Assembly (NCBI GenBank): GCA_030533445.1
Contig: JARPUW010000269.1
Location: forward strand, 62,001-126,000
Length of the DNA: 64,000 nt
Direction: 5' to 3'
Source of the DNA: Cyprinodon diabolis
Taxonomy: Eukaryota; Chordata; Actinopteri; Cyprinodontiformes; Cyprinodontidae
Position numbers and translations under genes: made by a program. Shown piece by piece: positions 6,613 to 19,402 of this stretch (position 1 is the first letter of the stretch; each line of letters begins with the position of its first letter). A model generated the notes under the pieces. That model searched no databases and was not told the DNA's origin. It was given only the letters and a program-made list of their open reading frames with translations.

Positions 6613-9600
6613 CCGAACAAACGACTGCTGAGCAAAAACCGTAAAAGATATCTGAAAAATTCTTTCAGTGAAAGCAACATCTATCCTTTGTCTCAGACTG
6701 GGGTAACCTTCATGTCTGTAGGTCTTTCACAACCCAAAACGAAGCACAAACAAAATGGTTGGCCCACCTGCTCCTCCCTTTGTTTGAACTGCAGGACCTC
6801 ACTCTCACTCACCTTTTAGCTGCTAAAGCACCCCTCCGAACAAACGACTGCTGAGTAAAAACCGTAAAAGGTATCTGAAAAATTCTTTTTATCTAAGCGA
6901 CAGCTATATCTTGTCTTCAATTGGAGTAACTTTCATGGCTGTAGGTCATCTACAAACTGAATGGGAAGAGAAAGAAAAAGAAAAAACGTTTCATCACACC
7001 TAAGCTTCTAATTGAGCTAGCTGCAGCAGGTCACTGTCACTCAGCTTTCAGGTGCTTAAAATGTCCTCCGAACAAACGACTGCTGAGCAAAAACCGTATG
7101 AGTTATTCAAAAAAATTTTTCACCGTGAGCGTCAGTCATCCTTCGACTCCAACTATGCCAACTTTGGTGTATGTGTGTCATTCACAAAAATATTTATGAC
7201 GAGTTTAAAACACATAGTCTGATTCGTTTTTCTCCCCTCTTCTGCTCCAAAACCAATGAAAAACGGCTCTGATTTTCATCGACTTTAGGTCGGTCTGGAG
7301 GGTTTTTAAGGAAAAGTATTAATCCTACCGTAATTCCGAAGATATTGTGTGGGTCCAGAGATTTCAGTCTACAAACTGACCAAAAATGGTGACTCTAGCT
7401 ATAAATATGTGGCCGTGAGGGCGAGTTTAAAATGTTTTTTTGTGTTTAAAAAACGCCTGCCTCACACTCTAGCTTTTCAGTTGCTCCACTCTAGCAGGCT
7501 AGATTTTGCTAAAACTTTGTGGCGCTTGAGGTCTGATTATACAAAAACCATAGCAGTTATCAACATACCGTCTTCAGTTTTAAATAGAAGAAGGATTTAT
7601 CTACAAACTGAGCTTCAAACTGTTTTTCTAGGTGAATGTATGCCGACACAGTGAAGTGCTGTTTTTTATGCTTTTTTTTTCCTCTCCCCATTCATTTCCT
7701 ATGGGATTTTTTTGCGACGTTTTCGCTAATAATTCGCAAACCTTCGGACTAATGAGAAAGTTTTATACAAGCACACATCACCCCATTGGTCCCGACGCGT
7801 GTGCCAACTTTGGGCCCGATCCGCCAAACCGTGCGGGACTAGTTACGCGCCGAAGTTTTGGGTATACGGGAGAATTATAATAATAATAATACGCGGAATA
7901 AATATGTGCAATAGTAGTAGGTGGGCCATGCCTTCGGCATGTGGCCCCCCAACTAGAAAATTTCTAAAGAAATTTTGAGGGGGGCCACCTACTGCCCGTC
8001 TGGGGAACCGGGCCAATACGGCCCTGGCAAGTGACGTCGGGGCTCCCCAGACCAACTGCTTACGCCTTTGAGGGCTGCTGAGGGAAGGAAAGAGGGCAAG
8101 TTCATGGGCAAAGAGAGCTGTGTGCCACTTGTGCTGAAATCTGGGAAATAGACGTGCACAGCGTATGATGCACAAGGGTAATATGGGTTGTCCATATTGA
8201 AACACAGTGGGTAAAGCCCAGTTGGCGGGCTTTGCCCGCCTGCTGGGAGCCATCTCAGTGAAGAAAAAAATCACCAATGGCGGGCTCTGCCCGCCTTCTA
8301 AGAGCCATTGCAGTGATGAAATCACCAATGGCGGGCTCCGCCCGCCTGCTAAGAGCCATTGCAGTGATGTAATCACCTTTGGCGGGCTCCGCCCGCCTGT
8401 TACCATTGGCGGGCTCCGCCCGCCTTCTAAGAGCCATTGCAGTGATGAAATCACCAATGGCAATGAGCAATATGCCAGAATGTATGAGTGTGTATAAGGA
8501 AGAGGCTTTTATTCTGTAGAGTCCTTGTAGTCTTATTTTGAAAGTCTATCATGAATGTGCATCAAAAGATGGGTCACGCCCAGCAGTGATATAGAATCCA
8601 TTTCCAAATGTTAAATCACTGGTTTTCCATGTTATTAGGTGAATAGTTGCTGTATTACAGAGTAAATGGGAGACTTTTATTGTGAAATTTGCTCTGGGGT
8701 GTGTTTTGAAAAGGTCACTAGAGTCTAATAAAAACAACCTGGAAGAGTTTGGGTCATAATGTTGAGCCATTTGCATCAATTAATGTATTAGTATAATCTA
8801 GAGGCTTTTATTTTGTAGGGTCCCTGGAGTCTTATTTTGAAAGTCCAACAGAGTTGTGTTTATAGAAAATGTTCAGACCCGTCAATGATAGTTGATTACT
8901 TTCCAATCGTTAAATCACTCTTTTTCCATGTTATTAGGGCAGTAGATGAAGCGGAAATGGGAGGCTTTTATTTTGAAATTTGCTATAGGGTGTGTTTTAA
9001 ACAGTCTCCTAGAGTCTATTCTCTAAAACGGGGTTGAGTTTGGGTCATAATGTTGAGCCATATAGGGCAATAAATATATGTAAAAAATATAGAGGCTTTT
9101 ATTTTGTAGGGTCCCTGGAGTCTTATTTTGAAAGTCTATCAGTGCTGAGTGGCAAGGGAAGTGTCATGGACAGCAGTCATATAGTATCCATTTCCCAATG
9201 TTAAATCAGTCCTTTCACCCTCCATTAGATTAATATGTGCTGTTTAAAACAGCAGAGGTAAAATCTGTTTGAAGCTTGGTAACCTTGACAACGCTTAACG
9301 AGCCTCTCACTGACACAGACAACAGCTGCACTCACTATTGGTTTCTTCTTCCCAGGCTTTTTTGTATGGGAAGAACGGCACCGAACAAACGACTACTGAT
9401 CAAAAACCGTATGAGTTATTCAAAAAACATTTTCACCATGAGCATCAGCAATCCTTCGACTCCAACTATACCAACTTTGGTGTATGTGTGTCATTCAGAA
9501 AAATATTTATGACGAGTTGAAAACACATAGTCTGATTCGTTTCTCTCCCATCTTCAGCTCAAAAAGAATAGAGAAAGGCTGAAACTCTCATCGACTTTAG

Positions 9601-9850
9601 GTTGGTCTGGAGGGTTTTTAAGGAAAAGTATTAATCCTACCGTAATTCCGAAGACATTGTGTGAGTCCAGAGGTTTCAGTCTACAAACTGACCAAAAATG
9701 GTGACTGTAGCTCCAAATATGTGGCCGTGAGGGCGAGAATAAGATGTTTGATCTTAAAAAAATGGCCGCCTCACACTAAGATTTCAGCAGCTGCACTCTA
9801 GCAGGCTGCTGCAGAAGCTAACTGTCAGCTAGCTTCCAGGTGCTTACCCT
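6613..9850 (+). repeat. Unit 3 (one TAA-hairpin copy)
   Basis: 3238 bp with one TAA-hairpin copy (7890-7952) and a GC-hairpin array at 8224-8460. Its first GC stem has loop TTT instead of TTC, and GCTGGGAG follows; both are shared with unit 10, as is TTAATGTATT near 8781. Private changes include a CpG to CpA transition at 7549-7550 and TTCACAAAAA near 7181. Confidence 0.97.
7890..7952 (+). repeat. TAA-hairpin minisatellite, 1 copy
   Basis: A single 63 bp copy in unit 3, joined directly to ACTAG without a trailing TAA, unlike the single copies in units 1 and 6. Confidence 0.9.
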
Positions 9851-12800
9851 CCGAACAAACGACTGCTGAGCAAAAACCGTAAAAGATATCTGAAAAATTC
9901 TTTCAGTGAAAGCAACATCTATCCTTTGTCTCAGACTGGGGTAACCTTCATGTCTGTAGGTCTTTCACAACCCAAAACGAAGCACAAACAAAATGGTTGG
10001 CCCACCTGCTCCTCCCTTTGTTTGAACTGCAGGACCTCACTCTCACTCACCTTTTAGCTGCTAAAGCACCCCTCCGAACAAACGACTGCTGAGTAAAAAC
10101 CGTAAAAGGTATCTGAAAAATTCTTTTTATCTAAGCGACAGCTATATCTTGTCTTCAATTGGAGTAACTTTCATGGCTGTAGGTCATCTACAAACTGAAT
10201 GGGAAGAGAAAGAAAAAGAAAAAACGTTTCATCACACCTAAGCTTCTAATTGAGCTAGCTGCAGCAGGTCACTGTCACTCAGCTTTCAGGTGCTTAAAAT
10301 GTCCTCCGAACAAACGACTGCTGAGCAAAAACCGTATGAGTTATTCAAAAAAATTTTTCACCGTGAGCGTCAGTCATCCTTCGACTCCAACTATGCCAAC
10401 TTTGGTGTATGTGTGTCATTCAGAAAAATATTTATGACGAGTTTAAAACACATAGTCTGATTCGTTTTTCTCCCCTCTTCTGCTCCAAAACCAATGAAAA
10501 ACGGCTCTGATTTTCATCAACTTTAGGTCGGTCTGGAGGGTTTTTAAGGAAAAGTATTAATCCTACCGTAATTCCGAAGATATTGTGTGGGTCCAGAGAT
10601 TTCAGTCTACAAACTGACCAAAAATGGTGACTCTAGCTATAAATATGTGGCCGTGAGGGCGAGTTTAAAATGTTTTTTTGTGTTTAAAAAACGCCTGCCT
10701 CACACTCTAGCTTTTCAGTTGCTCCACTCTAGCAGGCTGGATTTTGCTAAAACTTTGTGGCGCTTGAGGTCTGATTATACAAAAACCGTAGCAATTATCA
10801 ACATACCGTCTTCAGTTTTAAATAGACGAAGGATTTATCTACAAACTGAGCTTCAAACTGTTTTTCTAGGTGAATGTATGCCGACACAGTGAAGTGCTGT
10901 TTTTTACGCTTTTTTTTTCCTCTCCCCATTCATTTCCTATGGGATTTTTTTGCGACGTTTTCGCTAATAATTCGCAAACCTTCGGACTAATGAGAAAGTT
11001 TTATACAAGCACACATCACCCCATTGGTCCCGACGCGTGTGCCAACTTTGGGCCCGATCCGCCAAACCGTGCGGGACTAGTTACGCGCCGAAGTTTTGGG
11101 TATACGGGAGAATTATAATAACTAGAAAATTTCTAAAGAAATTTTGAGGGGGGCCACCTACTGCCCGTCTGGGGAACCGGGCCAATACGGCCCTGGCAAG
11201 TGACGTCGGGGCTCCCCAGACCAACTGCTTACGCCTTTGAGGGCTGCTGAGGGAAGGAAAGAGGGCAAGTTCATGGGCAAAGAGAGCTGTGTGCCACTTG
11301 TGCTGAAATCTGGGAAATAGACGTGCACAGCGTATGATGCACAAGGGTAATATGGGTTGTCCATATTGAAACACAGTGGGTAAAGCCCAGTTGGCGGGCT
11401 TCGCCCGCCTGCTAGGAGCCATCTCAGTGAAGAAAAAAATCACCAATGGCGGGCTCTGCCCGCCTTCTAAGAGCCATTGCAGTGATGAAATCACCAATGG
11501 CGGGCTCCGCCCGCCTGCTAAGAGCCATTGCAGTGATGTAATCACCTTTGGCGGGCTCCGCCCGCCTGTTACCATTGGCGGGCTCCGCCCGCCTTCTAAG
11601 AGCCATTGCAGTGATGAAATCACCAATGGCAATGAGCAATATGCCAGAATGTATGAGTGTGTATAAGGAAGAGGCTTTTATTCTGTAGAGTCCTTGTAGT
11701 CTTATTTTGAAAGTCTATCATGAATGTGCATCAAAAGATGGGTCACGCCCAGCAGTGATATAGAATCCATTTCCAAATGTTAAATCACTGGTTTTCCATG
11801 TTATTAGGTGAATAGTTGCTGTATTACAGAGTAAATGGGAGACTTTTATTGTGAAATTTGCTCTGGGTGTGTTTTGAAAAGGTCACTAGAGTCTAATAAA
11901 AACAACCTGGAAGAGTTTGGGTCATAATGTTGAGCCATTTGCATCAATTAATGCATTAGTATAATCTAGAGGCTTTTATTTTGTAGGGTCCCTGGAGTCT
12001 TATTTTGAAAGTCCAACAGAGTTGTGTTTATAGAAAATGTTCAGACCCGTCAATGATAGTTGATTACTTTCCAATCGTTAAATCACTCTTTTTCCATGTT
12101 ATTAGGGCAGTAGATGAAGCGGAAATGGGAGGCTTTTATTTTGAAATTTGCTACAGGGTGTGTTTTAAACAGTCTCCTAGAGTCTATTCTCTAAAACGGG
12201 GTTGAGTTTGGGTCATAATGTTGAGCCATATAGGGCAATAAATATATGTAAAAAATATAGAGGCTTTTATTTTGTAGGGTCCCTGGAGTCTTATTTTGAA
12301 AGTCTATCAGTGCTGAGTGGCAAGGGAAGTGTCATGGACAGCAGTCATATAGTATCCATTTCCCAATGTTAAATCAGTCCTTTCACCCTCCATTAGATTA
12401 ATATGTGCTGTTTAAAACAGCAGAGGTAAAATCTGTTTGAAGCTTGGTAACCTTGACAACGCTTAACGAGCCTCTCACTGACACAGACAACAGCTGCACT
12501 CACTATTGGTTTCTTCTTCCCAGGCTTTTTTGTATGGGAAGAACGGCACCGAACAAACGACTACTGATCAAAAACCGTATGAGTTATTCAAAAAACATTT
12601 TCACCATGAGCATCAGCAATCCTTCGACTCCAACTATACCAACTTTGGTGTATGTGTGTCATTCAGAAAAATATTTATGACGAGTTGAAAACACATAGTC
12701 TGATTCGTTTCTCTCCCATCTTCAGCTCAAAAAGAATAGAGAAAGGCTGAAACTCTCATCGACTTTAGGTTGGTCTGGACGGTTTTTAAGGAAAAGTATT

Positions 12801-13018
12801 AATCCTACCGTAATTCCGAAGACATTGTGTGAGTCCAGAGGTTTCAGTCTACAAACTGACCAAAAATGGTGACTGTAGCTCCAAATATGTGGCCGTGAGG
12901 GCGAGAATAAGATGTTTGATCTTAAAAGAATGGCCGCCTCACACTAAGATTTCAGCAGCTGCACTCTAGCAGGCTGCTGCAGAAGCTAACTGTCAGCTAG
13001 CTTCCAGGTGCTTACCCT
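9851..13018 (+). repeat. Unit 4 (no TAA-hairpin copy)
   Basis: 3168 bp, among the shortest units. The TAA site is empty (about 11113-11120). The GC-hairpin array is 11393-11629. Its 3' part, from GCTACAGGG near 12150 onwards, carries the variant haplotype shared with units 5, 17 and 18 (GTCTGGACGG near 12773, TTAAAAGAATGG near 12923). A private CpG to CpA change lies at 10518-10519. Confidence 0.97.
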
Positions 13019-16000
13019 CCGAACAAACGACTGCTGAGCAAAAACCGTAAAAGATATCTGAAAAATTCTTTCAGTGAAAGCAACATCTATCCTTTGTCTC
13101 AGACTGGGGTAACCTTCATGTCTGTAGGTCTTTCACAACCCAAAACGAAGCACAAACAAAATGGTTGGCCCACCTGCTCCTCCCTTTGTTTGAACTGCAG
13201 GACCTCACTCTCACTCACCTTTTAGCTGCTAAAGCACCCCTCCGAACAAACGACTGCTGAGTAAAAACCGTAAAAGGTATCTGAAAAATTATTTTTATCT
13301 AAGCGACAGCTATATCTTGTCTTCAATTGGAGTAACTTTCATGGCTGTAGGTCATCTACAACCTGAATGGGAAGAGAAAGAAAAAGAAAAAACGTTTTGT
13401 CACACCTGATCTTCTAATTGAGCTAGCTGCAGCAGGACACTCTCCCCCAGCTTTCAGCTGCTTAAAATGTCCTCCGAACAAACGACTGCTGAGCAAAAAC
13501 CGTATGAGTTATTCAAAATATTTTTTCACCGTGAGCGTCAGCCATCCTTCGACTCCAACTATGCCAACTTTGGTGTATGTGTGTCATTCAGAAAAATATT
13601 TATGACGAGTTTAAAACACATAGTCTGATTCGTTTTTCTCCCCTCTTCTGCTCCAAAACCAATGAAAAACGGCTCTGATTTTCATCGACTTTAGGTCGGT
13701 CTGGAGGGTTTTTAAGGAAAAGTATTAATCCTACCGTAATTCCGAAGATATTGTGTGGGTCCAGAGATTTCAGTCTACAAACTGACCAAAAATGGTGACT
13801 CTAGCTATAAATATGTGGCCGTGAGGGCGAGTTTAAAATGTTTTTTTGTGTTTAAAAAACGCCTGCCTCACACTCTAGCTTTTCAGTTGCTCCACTCTAG
13901 CAGGCTGGATTTTGCTAAAACTTTGTGGCGCTTGAGGTCTGATTATACAAAAACCGTAGCAGTTATCAACATACCGTCTTCAGTTTTAAATAGACGAAGG
14001 ATTTATCTACAAACTGAGCTTCAAACTGTTTTTCTAGGTGAATGTATGCCGACACAGTGAAGTGCTGTTTTTTATGCTTTTTTTTTCCTCTCCCCATTCA
14101 TTTCCTATGGGATTTTTTTGCGACGTTTTCGCTAATAATTCGCAAACCTTCGGACTAATGAGAAAGTTTTATACAAGCACACATCACCCCATTGGTCCCG
14201 ACGCGTGTGCCAACTTTGGGCCCGATCCGCCAAACCGTGCGGGACTAGTTACGTGCCGAAGTTTTGGGTATACGGGAGAATTATAATAACTAGAAAATTT
14301 CTAAAGAAATTTTGAGGGGGGCCACCTACTGCCCGTCTGGGGAACCGGGCCAATACGGCCCTGGCAAGTGACGTCGGGGCTCCCCAGACCAACTGCTTAC
14401 GCCTTTGAGGGCTGCTGAGGGAAGGAAAGAGGGCAAGTTCATGGGCAAAGAGAGCTGTGTGCCACTTGTGCTGAAATCTGGGAAATAGACGTGCACAGCG
14501 TATGATGCACAAGGGTAATATGGGTTGTCCATATTGAAACACAGTGGGTAAAGCCCAGTTGGCGGGCTTCGCCCGCCTGCTAGGAGCCATCTCAGTGAAG
14601 AAAAAAATCACCAATGGCGGGCTCTGCCCGCCTTCTAAGAGCCATTGCAGTGATGAAATCACCAATGGCGGGCTCCGCCCGCCTGCTAAGAGCCATTGCA
14701 GTGATGTAATCACCTTTGGCGGGCTCCGCCCGCCTGTTACCATTGGCGGGCTCCGCCCGCCTTCTAAGAGCCATTGCAGTGATGAAATCACCAATGGCAA
14801 TGAGCAATATGCCAGAATGTATGAGTGTGTATAAGGAAGAGGCTTTTATTCTGTAGAGTCCTTGTAGTCTTATTTTGAAAGTCTATCATGAATGTGCATC
14901 AAAAGATGGGTCACGCCCAGCAGTGATATAGAATCCATTTCCAAATGTTAAATCACTGGTTTTCCATGTTATTAGGTGAATAGTTGCTGTATTACAGAGT
15001 AAATGGGAGACTTTTATTGTGAAATTTGCTCTGGGTGTGTTTTGAAAAGGTCACTAGAGTCTAATAAAAACAACCTGGAAGAGTTTGGGTCATAATGTTG
15101 AGCCATTTGCATCAATTAATGCATTAGTATAATCTAGAGGCTTTTATTTTGTAGGGTCCCTGGAGTCTTATTTTGAAAGTCCAACAGAGTTGTGTTTATA
15201 GAAAATGTTCAGACCCGTCAATGATAGTTGATTACTTTCCAATCGTTAAATCACTCTTTTTCCATGTTATTAGGGCAGTAGATGAAGCGGAAATGGGAGG
15301 CTTTTATTTTGAAATTTGCTACAGGGTGTGTTTTAAACAGTCTCCTAGAGTCTATTCTCTAAAACGGGGTTGAGTTTGGGTCATAATGTTGAGCCATATA
15401 GGGCAATAAATATATGTAAAAAATATAGAGGCTTTTATTTTGTAGGGTCCCTGGAGTCTTATTTTGAAAGTCTATCAGTGCTGAGTGGCAAGGGAAGTGT
15501 CATGGACAGCAGTCATATAGTATCCATTTCCCAATGTTAAATCAGTCCTTTCACCCTCCATTAGATTAATATGTGCTGTTTAAAACAGCAGAGGTAAAAT
15601 CTGTTTGAAGCTTGGTAACCTTGACAACGCTTAACGAGCCTCTCACTGACACAGACAACAGCTGCACTCACTATTGGTTTCTTCTTCCCAGGCTTTTTTG
15701 TATGGGAAGAACGGCACCGAACAAACGACTACTGATCAAAAACCGTATGAGTTATTCAAAAAACATTTTCACCATGAGCATCAGCAATCCTTCGACTCCA
15801 ACTATACCAACTTTGGTGTATGTGTGTCATTCAGAAAAATATTTATGACGAGTTGAAAACACATAGTCTGATTCGTTTCTCTCCCATCTTCAGCTCAAAA
15901 AGAATAGAGAAAGGCTGAAACTCTCATCGACTTTAGGTTGGTCTGGACGGTTTTTAAGGAAAAGTATTAATCCTACCGTAATTCCGAAGACATTGTGTGA

Positions 16001-16186
16001 GTCCAGAGGTTTCAGTCTACAAACTGACCAAAAATGGTGACTGTAGCTCCAAATATGTGGCCGTGAGGGCGAGAATAAGATGTTTGATCTTAAAAGAATG
16101 GCCGCCTCACACTAAGATTTCAGCAGCTGCACTCTAGCAGGCTGCTGCAGAAGCTAACTGTCAGCTAGCTTCCAGGTGCTTACCCT
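13019..16186 (+). repeat. Unit 5 (no TAA-hairpin copy)
   Basis: 3168 bp, the same length as unit 4. The TAA site is empty. The GC-hairpin array is 14561-14797. Module C to early D carries a diverged haplotype, also in units 6 and 18: CTACAACCTGAATGG, CGTTTTGTCACACCTGATC and CTCTCCCCCAGC, at about 13355-13450. The unit ends with the same GTCTGGACGG variant as unit 4, so units 4 to 6 look like a recent tandem duplication. Confidence 0.97.
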
Positions 16187-17466
16187 CCGAACAAACGACT
16201 GCTGAGCAAAAACCGTAAAAGATATCTGAAAAATTCTTTCAGTGAAAGCAACATCTATCCTTTGTCTCAGACTGGGGTAACCTTCATGTCTGTAGGTCTT
16301 TCACAACCCAAAACGAAGCACAAACAAAATGGTTGGCCCACCTGCTCCTCCCTTTGTTTGAACTGCAGGACCTCACTCTCACTCACCTTTTAGCTGCTAA
16401 AGCACCCCTCCGAACAAACGACTGCTGAGTAAAAACCGTAAAAGGTATCTGAAAAATTATTTTTATCTAAGCGACAGCTATATCTTGTCTTCAATTGGAG
16501 TAACTTTCATGGCTGTAGGTCATCTACAACCTGAATGGGAAGAGAAAGAAAAAGAAAAAACGTTTTGTCACACCTGATCTTCTAATTGAGCTAGCTGCAG
16601 CAGGACACTCTCCCCCAGCTTTCAGCTGCTTAAAATGTCCTCCGAACAAACGACTGCTGAGCAAAAACCGTATGAGTTATTCAAAATATTTTTTCACCGT
16701 GAGCGTAAGCCATCCTTCGACTCCAACTATGCCAACTTTGGTGTATGTGTGTCATTCAGAAAAATATTTATGACGAGTTTAAAACACATAGTCTGATTCG
16801 TTTTTCTCCCCTCTTCTGCTCCAAAACCAATGAAAAACGGCTCTGATTTTCATCGACTTTAGGTCGGTCTGGAGGGTTTTTAAGGAAAAGTATTAATCCT
16901 ACCGTAATTCCGAAGATATTGTGTGGGTCCAGAGATTTCAGTCTACAAACTGACCAAAAATGGTGACTCTAGCTATAAATATGTGGCCGTGAGGGCGAGT
17001 TTAAAATGTTTTTTTGTGTTTAAAAAACGCCTGCCTCACACTCTAGCTTTTCAGTTGCTCCACTCTAGCAGGCTGGATTTTGCTAAAACTTTGTGGCGCT
17101 TGAGGTCTGATTATACAAAAACCGTAGCAGTTATCAACATACCGTCTTCAGTTTTAAATAGACGAAGGATTTATCTACAAACTGAGCTTCAAACTGTTTT
17201 TCTAGGTGAATGTATGCCGACACAGTGAAGTGCTGTTTTTTATGCTTTTTTTTTCCTCTCCCCATTCATTTCCTATGGGATTTTTTTGCGACGTTTTCGC
17301 TAATAATTCGCAAACCTTCGGACTAATGAGAAAGTTTTATACAAGCACACATCACCCCATTGGTCCCGACGCGTGTGCCAACTTTGGGCCCGATCCGCCA
17401 AACCGTGCGGGACTAGTTACGTGCCGAAGTTTTGGGTATACGGGAGAATTATAATAATAATAATAA

Positions 17467-17532
17467 TACGCGGAATAAATATGTGCAATAGTAGTAGGTG
17501 GGCCATGCCTTCGGCATGTGGCCCCCCAATAA
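17467..17532 (+). repeat. TAA-hairpin minisatellite, 1 copy
   Basis: A single 66 bp copy with trailing TAA in unit 6, preceded by the longest uninterrupted leading TAA run of the single-copy units. Confidence 0.9.
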
Positions 17533-17803
17533 CTAGAAAATTTCTAAAGAAATTTTGAGGGGGGCCACCTACTGCCCGTCTGGGGAACAGGGCCAATACG
17601 GCCCTGGCAAGTGATGTCGGGGCTCCCCAGACCAACTGCTTACGCCTTTGAGGGCTGCTGAGGGAAGGAAAGAGGGCTAGGTCATGGGCAAAGAGAGCTG
17701 TGTGCCACTTGTGCTGAAATCTGGGAAATAGACGTGCACAGCGTATGATGCAAAAGGGTAATATGGGTTGTCCATATTGAACCGCAGTGGGTAAAGCTCA
17801 GTT

Positions 17804-18013
17804 GGTGGGCTCCGCCCGCCTGCTAGGAGCCCTTGCAGCGATGAAAAAAATCACCAATGGCGGGCTCTGCCCGCCTGCTAAGAGCCATTGCAGTGATGAA
17901 ATCACCAATGGCGGGCTCCGCCCGCCTTCTAAGAGCCATTGCAGTGATGAAATCACCAATGGCGGGCTCCGCCCGCCTTCTAAGAGCCATTGCAGTGATG
18001 AAATTACAAATGG
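17804..18013 (+). repeat. GC-hairpin minisatellite, 4 stems (unit 6 form)
   Basis: Four stems; the first is GGTGGGC/GCCCGCC, which still pairs as G-U in RNA. The repeats are more regular than in the standard array because the short CCTGTTACC repeat is absent. The end reads AATTACAAATGG rather than AATCACCAATGG, as in unit 9. Confidence 0.93.
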
Positions 18014-19402
18014 CAATGAGCAATATGCCAGAATGTATGAGTGTGTATAAGGAAGAGGCTTTTATTCTGTAGAGTCCCTGGAGTCTTATTTTGAAAGTCT
18101 ATCATGGAAGTGCATCTAAAGATGGGTCATGCCCAGCAGTTATATAGAATCAATTTCCAAATGTTAAATCACTGGTTTTCCATGTTATTAGGTGAATAGT
18201 TGCTGTATTACAGAGTAAATGGGAGACTTTTATTGTGAAATTTGCTCTGGGTGTGTTTTGAAAAGGTCACTAGAGTCTAATAAAAACAACCTGGAAGAGT
18301 TTGGGTCATAATGTTGAGCCATTTGCATCAATTAATGCATTAGTATAATCTAGAGGCTTTTATTTTGTAGGGTCGCTGGAGTCTTATTTTGAAAGTCCAA
18401 CAGAGTTGTGTTTATAGAAAATGTTCAGACCCGTCAATGATAGTTGATTACTTTCCAATCGTTAAATCACTCTTTTTCCATGTTATTAGGGCAGTAGATG
18501 AAGCGGAAATGGGAGGCTTTTATTTTGAAATTTGCTATAGGGTGTGTTTTAAACAGTCTCCTAGAGTCTATTCTCTAAAACGGGGTTGAGTTTGGGTCAT
18601 AATATTGAGCCATATAGGGCAATAAATATATGTAAAAAATATAGAGGCTTTTATTTTGTAGGGTCCCTGGAGTCTTATTTTGAAAGTCTATCAGTGCTGA
18701 GTGGCAAGGGAAGTGTCATGGACAGCAGTCATATAGTATCCATTTCCCAATGTTAAATCAGTCCTTTCACCCTCCATTAGATTAATATGTGCTGTTTAAA
18801 ACAGCAGAGGTAAAATCTGTTTGAAGCTTGGTAACCTTGACAACGCTTAACGAGCCTCTCACTGACACAGACAACAGCTGCACTCACTATTGGTTTCTTC
18901 TTCCCAGGCTTTTTTGTATGGGAAGAACGGCAACGAAAACAAACGACTACTGATCAAAAACCGTATGAGTTATTCAAAAAACATTTTCACCATGAGCATC
19001 AGCAATCCTTCGACTCCAAGTATACCAACTTTGGTGTATGTGTGTCATTCAGAACAATATTTATGACGACTTGAAAACACATAGTCTGATTCGTTTCTCT
19101 CCCATCTTCAGCTCAAAAAGAATGGAGAAAGGCTGAAACTCATCGACTTTAGGTTGGTCTGGAGGGTTTTTAAGGAAAAGTATTAATCCTACCGTAATTC
19201 CGAAGACATTGTGTGAGTCCAGAGGTTTCAGTCTACAAACTGACCAAAAATGGTGACTGTAGCTCCAAATATGTGGCCGTGAGGGCGAGAATAAGATGTT
19301 TGATCTTAAAAAAATGGCCGCCTCACACTAAGATTTCAGCAGCTGCACTCTAGCAGGCTGCTGCAGAAGCTAACTGTCAGCTAGCTTCCAGGTGCTTACC
19401 CT

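Larger units (their letters stand above)
16187..19402 (+). repeat. Unit 6 (mosaic of two diverged haplotypes)
   Basis: 3216 bp. The 5' part carries the unit 5/18 haplotype. From about 17611 it switches to a haplotype shared only with unit 9 (GATGTCGG, GAGGGCTAGGTC, GTTGGTGGGC, GTCATGCCC). It is near-standard between about 18190 and 18920, then unit-9-like again (GGCAACGAAAACAAACG near 18929; CTCCAAGTATACC near 19014). One TAA-hairpin copy lies at 17467-17532. The GC-hairpin array (17804-18013) has only four stems. Confidence 0.95.
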
